A DNA stretch of 11,663 bases, taken from contig JAJDES010000311.1 of assembly GCA_029259675.1 (NCBI GenBank), forward strand, positions 1 through 11,663. The letters are read 5' to 3'. The translations under genes were made by a program, and so were the position numbers. The notes under the pieces are model-generated. The model was not told the DNA's origin. It did no database searches and saw nothing but the letters and a program-made list of their open reading frames with translations. This DNA comes from Planctomycetota bacterium. Its GTDB lineage: Bacteria; Planctomycetota; UBA1135; GCA-002686595. How positions within the stretch are numbered: position 1 is the stretch's first letter; each line of letters begins with the position of its first letter. This document shows positions 7,278 through 11,663 of this stretch, in pieces.

Positions 7278-7746
7278 GAAGTCGCGAGGGGGCGTGGGGG
7301 ATGGGTGTGGCCCAGCTGCACATCCGCAGTTTGGAGCGGAGCGCGCGAAGGTCCACGCTAAAGAGGTCCGCCGGCGAAGCATGTGTTTCTCAGCGCGCGC
7401 CGATCGGGGCGCGGGTCAAGGGACGCAAGTCCGCTACGGGCCAATGATTGCGTGCGAGTCTAGATGCGGGGCTGGGGGCGGTCAACGGGTCTCAGCCGGC
7501 GCTTCCAGGGCCGGAAAATCGAGGGGGATCGTTGCACTTGCGCCAAGAGGGGGGTCCAGGGCGGGGCGCAGGCGCCCGTCCCGGTCCCCTCCCGAGTCCA
7601 GCCTCCGGATGGATTCGACTCGAAAGATGGCAGCAAAGCTTGGACTAGCGGGATTCGACGCGAGAAGCTCAGCCCGCAGTCCATTGAGGAGCACGCAAGC
7701 TCTACCCCGCAGGGGCGACCGGTTTCGTCCGGAGCCCGCAAAAAAG
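7278..7746. other. Gene-free stretch: divergent upstream regions of the lipoprotein gene and nadD
   Basis: I see no credible gene here: the open frames are Arg/Ser/Pro-rich and match nothing I know. Two secondary structures stand out. The first is a G/C-only imperfect hairpin at 7549-7591, with GGGG-T-CC / GGG / GGGCGC on the left pairing CCCC, GG, CCC and GCGCCC on the right. The second is at 7713-7737, where GGGC-GA-CCGG pairs with CCGG-A-GCCC around a TTTCGT loop. A short near-repeat occurs at 7611 and 7651 (GGATTCGAC followed by T/G-CGA and AAG). Neither hairpin is followed by a U tract on the plus strand, so they are not ordinary terminators. No clear promoter was found for either flanking gene. 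Confidence 0.5.
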
Positions 7747-8397
7747 GTGCAAGGCAACAGGTCAAAGGAACCCGCTCAGGGGCAAAAAATCGGCGTACTC
7801 GGGGGATCCTTCGATCCCGTGCACAGGGGGCATTTGCACGTGGCCGATGCAGCTTGCGCAGCCTTCAAGCTGGATCGTGTGCTCTTTGTGCCGGCCGCCA
7901 GGCCGCCCCACAAGCCCGATCGCGTGCTGGCCGCAGGGGAGCACCGCATGGCAATGCTGGAGTTGGCCCTGGCCGATCGGGACCATTTTGAGACCTGGGG
8001 CGGCGAGCTGAATCGAGCGGGCCCTTCTTACACGCTGCAGACGATTCTCGAGCTGCGCGAGCAATTCGGCGCCCATTCAGATTTGCATTTGATCGTGGGT
8101 AGCGACAACTTGGCTGGGTTGCCGACCTGGAATCGCGTCCACGAGCTGCTCGAAATCGTTCAGCCGATCGTGGTTTTGCGCAGGGGCAGCCCCCGCGACG
8201 TTTTGGATCAACTGGCAAAAAGCTTGTCGGGCCCGGAGCTGGAAAGCTTGGCGCGTGGGTTCCTGGAAACGGAACCTGTTGACTTGTCGTCAACCCAATT
8301 GCGCGTTGAACTGCGAAGAGGAGAAAACGTCGCCGCCAAGTTGCCTACCGGTGTGTGGGAATACTTGCGCGAAAAGCACCTCTACAGGCAACCGTGA
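7747..8397 (+). CDS. nadD: Nicotinate-nucleotide adenylyltransferase NadD
   Basis: NadD adenylates nicotinate mononucleotide to deamido-NAD, the shared late step of NAD synthesis in the cytoplasm. The protein shows GGSFDPVHRGHL (residues 19-30 from the chosen start) with the nucleotide-binding HxGH, then VPAARPPHK, LIVGSDNLAGLPTW and the C-terminal SSTQLRVEL (the ISSTxIR motif). The frame is open far upstream (ATGs at 7207, 7609 and 7627), but those residues are Arg/Ser/Pro-rich and unlike NadD. I chose the GTG at 7747, which gives 216 residues, a normal length, and starts 14 residues before the conserved IGVLGG. Its nearest ribosome site is GGAG at 7731-7734, 12 nt away and inside a predicted hairpin, so the start is uncertain. 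The TGA overlaps the GTG of the next gene (GTGA), so nadD leads a three-gene operon. Confidence 0.92.
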   Translation: MQGNRSKEPAQGQKIGVLGGSFDPVHRGHLHVADAACAAFKLDRVLFVPAARPPHKPDRVLAAGEHRMAMLELALADRDHFETWGGELNRAGPSYTLQTILELREQFGAHSDLHLIVGSDNLAGLPTWNRVHELLEIVQPIVVLRRGSPRDVLDQLAKSLSGPELESLARGFLETEPVDLSSTQLRVELRRGENVAAKLPTGVWEYLREKHLYRQP

Positions 8398-9515
8398 GCG
8401 AAGCCCAAGCCCTCATTCTCAGATCCTTGCTGGCCTTTGGCTTTGCAGCCGCGAGTACCCGGATCCTCGCGGGGCGAGCGCGGGCCTGGGGCTTCGCCGA
8501 CTCAGGCGTGGGGATCGAGCGCAAATTGCAGACGCGCGCCGTACCCGTGGTGGGTGGGGTGGCGATTCTGCTGGGGCTCAGTTTGGCTTTGGCGTGCACA
8601 CCCACTTGGGGCCCCGCAGCGATTGCTCGGGGCTGGGTGGATCCCCAATGGTCGGTGGGCATTCCGATGCCGAGCCCATGGACCTGCGTCCTGTCCTTGC
8701 TGCTCGCCTTCGGCGCGGGCTTTTGGGATGACCTCAAGCGTCCCGCAGGCATCCCAGCCCTAAGCAAATTGGGCTTGCAGCTCACCGCCGGAATCCCCTT
8801 GGCCATCGATTGCGCCTCGAGGGCACAGCCGTTCGGCGCCTGGAGCTTGCCAATCCTGCTGGTTGCCATGCCCTTGGCAAGCGCCGTGGCCCTGAATGCG
8901 ATCAACACCTTCGACAATGCCGATGGGGCGGCCACAGGAATCGGCATTCTGGCTTTGGCGGCACCCGCACCCATGGCGGCCGCCGCTCTTTTGGGCTTCC
9001 TACCGTTCAATCTTTGCAGGGGGGGCCGCGGTACGACAGGCGCGCGAGGCACCGGCTCCACGATCGGCTCGCCCAGGGCCTATTTGGGCGATGCGGGCAG
9101 CCATCTACTGGGCATGTTGATTCTGCTTCATCCTCCGGCGTGGCCGGTTCTGATCCTGCCGCTCGTAGACCTCGCCCGAGTTTCGCTATATCGCTTGCGC
9201 GCTGGATTGCCCGTATGGCGCGGGGATCGGCGACACCTGGCGCATCGGCTGGAACGCCGCGGCATGGGGCGCTTGGCGACCCTGGCGACACTTGTGCTCC
9301 TGGCCGCTCCCGCTGCACTTTTGGGCTATTGCTTGAGCGCCGGTGGGCTGGCTTTGGGTTGCGGCCTGACTGCCGTGGGATATTTCGCTTTGAGCTGGGC
9401 GTTGCAAGGCTGGCGCTCGGGTGCTTCCGCGCCAGTTGCCGTGGAAGTTACGGCGGTGGATTGGATTCCCAATCGAACTGCGCACTCCGCTTTGACGCAA
9501 TCTCGCAAGGGCTGA
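8394..9515 (+). CDS. WecA/TagO/MraY-family polyprenyl-phosphate sugar-1-phosphate transferase
   Basis: This 373-residue multi-pass membrane enzyme belongs to the family that moves a phospho-sugar from a UDP-sugar to undecaprenyl phosphate, the first step in making O-antigen, enterobacterial common antigen, wall teichoic acid or another surface glycan. The key motifs are present: GFWDDLK with D112-D113, NAINTFDNADG with N171, D174 and D177, YLGDAGS with D233, and GDRRHLAHR with H281 and H284, the family's C-terminal His motif. RAVPVVGG near the N-terminus is also typical. About ten hydrophobic segments are visible. MraY is less likely because the first and last motifs read like WecA. The GTG at 8394 overlaps the nadD stop; a frame from 8355 would add 13 residues read inside nadD. 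A Gly/Arg/Thr-rich stretch at 209-227, just before YLGDAGS, is not usual. The thioesterase gene follows after 17 nt. The exact sugar is unknown. Confidence 0.9.
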   Translation: MSEAQALILRSLLAFGFAAASTRILAGRARAWGFADSGVGIERKLQTRAVPVVGGVAILLGLSLALACTPTWGPAAIARGWVDPQWSVGIPMPSPWTCVLSLLLAFGAGFWDDLKRPAGIPALSKLGLQLTAGIPLAIDCASRAQPFGAWSLPILLVAMPLASAVALNAINTFDNADGAATGIGILALAAPAPMAAAALLGFLPFNLCRGGRGTTGARGTGSTIGSPRAYLGDAGSHLLGMLILLHPPAWPVLILPLVDLARVSLYRLRAGLPVWRGDRRHLAHRLERRGMGRLATLATLVLLAAPAALLGYCLSAGGLALGCGLTAVGYFALSWALQGWRSGASAPVAVEVTAVDWIPNRTAHSALTQSRKG

Positions 9516-9532
9516 GCCGGAAACGATTGCGC

Positions 9533-10297
9533 GTGAATTCCAACAGCAGCGGTGGGGCGGCTTGGTTCGCAGCAACAGGGGGCAAGCCCGAAACGGAGTT
9601 GAGGCTCTTGGCCTTTCCGTTCGCGGGTGGACACGGGGGCATGTTCCGAAATTGGCACTCCGGCCTGGGCCCCAAGATCGAATTGGCGAGCTTGGCTCTG
9701 CCGGGGCGAGAGCGCCGACATGCTGAACCACTCGAACGGTCGATTGACGAGCTCGCGCAAAAGATTGCTCGTTTCCTGGGGCGCGAATCGGGCCCGCCCT
9801 TTGCATTTTTCGGGCACAGTTTGGGTGCGATGTTGGCCTTTGAAGTGGCCCGCATTTTGGAACGCGAGGGCTTGCCCGGACCCGTTCATTTTTTTGCGTC
9901 GGGAGCACGCGCCCCGCAGTTGCCCGACCCCAATCAGCCGTTGCACGTTTTGGGGGAGGCGGAGTTCCGACGAGCTTTGCGCGAGCTGGGCGGAACACCG
10001 CAAGAAGTGTTGGAACACGAAGAGCTGATGGGGCTCTTGTCACCCGTCCTGCGTGCGGATTTCGAAATGCTCGAAACGTACGTATACCGCCCGGGAACGC
10101 CCTTGAGCTGCCCTTTGACCGTTTTTGGCGGGCGTTGCGACGAGGTGGTTTCCTTGGCCGAGTTGCGAGCTTGGGAAGCGTGCAGCTCAGTTGGGAGCGA
10201 GCTTGTGCTGTTCGAGGGAGATCATTTTTTCCTCGCCGAGCACGAGACCCAACTTCTGACCGAGATAAAGGCTCGACTTGTTGGCACGAGTCAATAA
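9533..10297 (+). CDS. Type II thioesterase-like alpha/beta hydrolase
   Basis: This 254-residue protein resembles type II thioesterases (GrsT/RifR/SrfAD type), which hydrolyse stalled or wrong acyl groups from carrier-protein phosphopantetheine arms of nonribosomal peptide or polyketide synthases. It opens with WFAATGGKPETELRLLAFPF then AGGHGGMFRNW, the usual N-terminal AGG and W blocks. It has GHSLG with nucleophile S96, followed by AMLAFEVAR, then GGRCDEVVS with D203 and EGDHFFL with H231, completing the Ser-Asp-His triad. The block GGTPQEVLEHEELMGLLSPVLRADF is typical of the lid and downstream region. I chose the GTG at 9533; a TTG at 9527 is an alternative, and no strong ribosome site is visible. 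It is the third gene of the nadD operon, 17 nt after the WecA-like gene. No synthetase, carrier protein or phosphopantetheinyl transferase lies in the window, so the substrate is unknown. Confidence 0.87.
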   Translation: MNSNSSGGAAWFAATGGKPETELRLLAFPFAGGHGGMFRNWHSGLGPKIELASLALPGRERRHAEPLERSIDELAQKIARFLGRESGPPFAFFGHSLGAMLAFEVARILEREGLPGPVHFFASGARAPQLPDPNQPLHVLGEAEFRRALRELGGTPQEVLEHEELMGLLSPVLRADFEMLETYVYRPGTPLSCPLTVFGGRCDEVVSLAELRAWEACSSVGSELVLFEGDHFFLAEHETQLLTEIKARLVGTSQ

Positions 10298-11256
10298 ATC
10301 GTAACTTCGGTTCTTTCGAGCAGGTCCAAGCGCAATTGATTGGTTTCCTTCCAGGAGGGCTCATCGAGCATCATTGCGGCCTCAAGTTCGGCGCGAACAT
10401 CATCGAAGTTGGTCTGCCTGCGGGAGGTCACCTCAATTAGGTGCAAGCCGGCTTTGGTTTGCACGGGACCGAAGGGCACTCCGAGTGCCGCTGTGCGCAC
10501 GGCCACTGCGAATTCATCGCCATAGGTTCGATAGTTGTAGCCTTGGATCATGCCCCCGTTCTTGGGCGCGGAAATGTCATGACTATTCTCAGCGGCCAGG
10601 GCAGCAAAGTCTCCGCCTGCACGCAGTTCCACCAGGAGTGCCGTGGCTTTTTCGCGCAGAACTTTGTCTAAGTGTTCCGGCGTCAACTCGGCCTTGCTCT
10701 TGCCCTGACGCTGCAATTCGATCCGCAGTCTGGCGGGCGTGAAAAAAATGTGCCGGACCTCGACGGCGACTCCATCCAAACCGTATTGCTGGTTGAAGCG
10801 TTCGCGCACATCGCTCTCGGAAAGGGTGCGTGTTTGCAGGCAAATGGCAGCGGCCAGCTGCTCGTCGCGCTTGCGATCTCGCAAGCCGTTGTAATACGCC
10901 TCACGCGAAAAGCCCTGGGCTTCGATTTCAGCCACGAAGCCGGCCTCAACACCCTTGAATCGACGCAGGTAGGAATCCCACTCCCGCTGAGTGGCGAGTT
11001 CCAACTGCTCGGGATCCACCTCGATTCCCAGTCGATCTGCCTCGCGCTGCAAGAGGCGTCGATCGATCAGGTTCTTGAGCGGACCCTTCGCGTAAATCTC
11101 GAGCAGATAGTCCTTGTACTCGCTGAGGCTGATGGTCTCTTCCCCGATGCGCGCCGCGATGGCGTCCTGCGTTTCATGGGCCTGGAGTGAGGTCCGGGGT
11201 GGCAGGATCAGGGGTAGAGCAAGGCCCAGGGGCAGGAGCACTGAGGTGATTTTCAT
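10291..11256 (-). CDS. Secreted parvulin-type peptidyl-prolyl cis-trans isomerase (SurA/PrsA-like)
   Basis: This 321-residue exported foldase should help proteins fold in the periplasm or at the outer membrane. The ATG at 11256 gives a signal peptide (MKIT, hydrophobic 5-20, cleavage probably after LQA at 24-26); a longer frame to 11298 would bury it. Residues 30-165 form a helical SurA-N-like chaperone region (LSEYKDYLLEIYAKGPLKNL, DRRLLQREADRLGI). The parvulin domain runs from about 165 to 280: VEVRHIFF, then ELRAGGDFAALAAENSHD, PKNGGMIQGY, DEFAVAVRTAALGVPFGPV and TKAGLHLIEV, matching the PpiC profile including the GG and the final H. The segment between the first strand and the helix is longer and charged. 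No Shine-Dalgarno sequence is seen; the base pattern before the start is CCGCCGCC. It overlaps the thioesterase gene tail-to-tail by 7 nt, so the two must be transcribed against each other. Confidence 0.87.
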   Translation of the reverse strand: MKITSVLLPLGLALPLILPPRTSLQAHETQDAIAARIGEETISLSEYKDYLLEIYAKGPLKNLIDRRLLQREADRLGIEVDPEQLELATQREWDSYLRRFKGVEAGFVAEIEAQGFSREAYYNGLRDRKRDEQLAAAICLQTRTLSESDVRERFNQQYGLDGVAVEVRHIFFTPARLRIELQRQGKSKAELTPEHLDKVLREKATALLVELRAGGDFAALAAENSHDISAPKNGGMIQGYNYRTYGDEFAVAVRTAALGVPFGPVQTKAGLHLIEVTSRRQTNFDDVRAELEAAMMLDEPSWKETNQLRLDLLERTEVTIY

Positions 11257-11406
11257 GGCGGCGGAAGGGAATGCGGGACGCAATGTGAAGGCGAACACCT
11301 TAGCTACTTGTGGTTCCGGGGACCGCCAGGGGTCTCGCCGGGATCCATTTTGGCGTTCGACCGGGCCGCTGCGCGGGCTGGGCCGGCCCGGTTCGCCGCG
11401 GAGTGC

Positions 11407-11435
11407 TTGCCCCGCCCCCGCGCCTGGCCGATAAT
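11407..11435 (+). promoter_or_regulatory. Candidate sigma70-type promoter reading out of the window
   Basis: TTGCCC at 11407-11412 and GATAAT at 11430-11435 are separated by exactly 17 nt. They match the consensus at 4 of 6 and 5 of 6 positions. This is the best such pair I saw in the window. Transcription would begin near 11442, leaving at least 220 nt of leader before the window ends. Confidence 0.5.
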
Positions 11436-11455
11436 CCGCGGCCCAAATTCACGCT

Positions 11456-11475
11456 CCGAGCGCCATGGCGCTCGG
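11456..11475. repeat. Perfect 20-bp palindrome
   Basis: CCGAGCGCCATGGCGCTCGG reads the same on both strands. It lies about 15 nt after the predicted transcription start, so it may be a two-fold protein binding site (operator) or the first hairpin of a leader RNA. No U tract follows, so it is not a simple terminator. Confidence 0.7.
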
Positions 11476-11526
11476 GTCCCCGATACGAGACGCTTCGAAA
11501 CTTGTCTCGAAAGTTTGCCCCGACCC
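11474..11526 (+). ncRNA. Candidate nested RNA structure in the leader
   Basis: An outer pair GGGTC (11474-11478) with GACCC (11522-11526) encloses CGAGAC (11486-11491) paired with GTCTCG (11504-11509). A competing pair, AAACTT (11498-11503) with AAGTTT (11511-11516), uses the loop of the first and cannot form in the same simple fold. Two exclusive pairings inside one outer stem suggest a switch or a pseudoknot. The family is unknown to me; this is a visual reading without energy calculation. Confidence 0.35.
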
Positions 11527-11663
11527 TAGGGCTCCCAACGGACGCGATGGGGGCCGGCCGCGACGGGCCTCAAGAACAGAAATTCAGCGGAAGCAATTCG
11601 CCTTCCCCTCGGTTCAAGTATCAGACTCTGTTCCCCCTTTCACCGCGCGCTCCAAAGAAGGCA

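Larger units (their letters stand above)
11257..11663. other. Gene-free right end: PPIase upstream region and a structured leader
   Basis: No credible gene lies here; the open frames are out of phase and unlike any protein I know. The left part must hold the promoter of the minus-strand isomerase gene, but I cannot name it with confidence. A G/C-rich inverted repeat lies at 11361-11367 and 11385-11391 (CCGGGCC / GGCCCGG). From about 11407 onward a plus-strand promoter and several inverted repeats appear (listed separately), pointing to a transcript whose main product lies past the window end. Confidence 0.55.

Noticed and set aside
7611..7667. GGATTCGAC repeats recalling the 5' end of tmRNA
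   Set aside because: No tRNA-like acceptor end, tag reading frame or matching 3' T-arm was found in either direction.
7207..7746. Long N-terminal extension of nadD (in-frame ATGs at 7207, 7609 and 7627)
   Set aside because: The residues are Arg/Ser/Pro-rich, match no NadD and overlap the lipoprotein gene start and hairpins. The conserved protein begins near 7789.
8810..9532. Upstream part of the thioesterase reading frame
   Set aside because: It runs out of frame inside the WecA-like gene, whose motifs are clear; the thioesterase match begins after 9533.
9186..10364. 392-residue open frame on the minus strand opposite the WecA-like and thioesterase genes
   Set aside because: It is Arg/Pro/Ser-rich with no domain, as expected for a shadow frame in GC-rich coding DNA; both genes on the plus strand have full catalytic motifs.
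11605..11630. GGTTCAA resembling a tRNA T-loop
   Set aside because: The required closing C and a paired 5-bp stem are missing, and no anticodon or acceptor arm fits on either strand.

Overview
The window is about 11.7 kb of GC-rich (roughly 60% by eye), gene-dense bacterial chromosome. It carries core housekeeping genes and no mobile element, CRISPR array, tRNA or rRNA that I can recognise. Secreted proteins with signal peptides, a probable lipoprotein, a SurA-like periplasmic foldase and a nicking-type MutL (DQHA(x)2E(x)4E motif, so a MutH/Dam-independent repair lineage) suggest a Gram-negative bacterium of a less-studied phylum. The UbiX/UbiA pair resembles the MqnM/MqnP pair of futalosine-type menaquinone synthesis. 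I cannot fix the phylum from sequence alone; a planctomycete-like origin is a guess.

Layout, left to right. (1) 1-2344, plus strand: the 3' end of a flavin prenyltransferase gene (ubiX), a UbiA-type prenyltransferase and the DNA polymerase III delta subunit (holA), joined by start/stop overlaps as one operon. (2) 2515-4422, plus: mutL. (3) 4455-5474, minus: a secreted protein of unknown function, convergent with mutL, with a hairpin in the 32-nt gap. (4) 5619-6578, plus: miaA (tRNA A37 prenylation), diverging from gene 3. (5) 6759-7277, minus: a small putative lipoprotein with a clear intrinsic terminator at 6678-6709. (6) 7278-7746: a gene-free stretch with two G/C-rich hairpins leading into nadD. 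(7) 7747-10297, plus: nadD, a WecA/MraY-family polyprenyl-phosphate sugar-1-phosphate transferase and a type II thioesterase-like hydrolase, tightly packed as a second operon. (8) 10291-11256, minus: a secreted parvulin-type peptidyl-prolyl isomerase that overlaps the thioesterase gene tail-to-tail by 7 nt. (9) 11257-11663: no gene, but a good sigma70-like promoter (TTGCCC-17-GATAAT) pointing out of the window, followed by a 20-bp perfect palindrome and nested inverted repeats. This looks like a structured leader or an RNA gene.

Most genes serve separate core functions: quinone synthesis, replication, mismatch repair, tRNA modification, NAD synthesis, cell-envelope glycan initiation and periplasmic folding. 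I found no convincing new multi-gene system. The points most worth checking are the structured leader at the right end, the orphan type II thioesterase in the nadD operon, a Gly/Arg-rich insertion beside the active site of the WecA-like enzyme, and the structured nadD leader with its unclear start codon.
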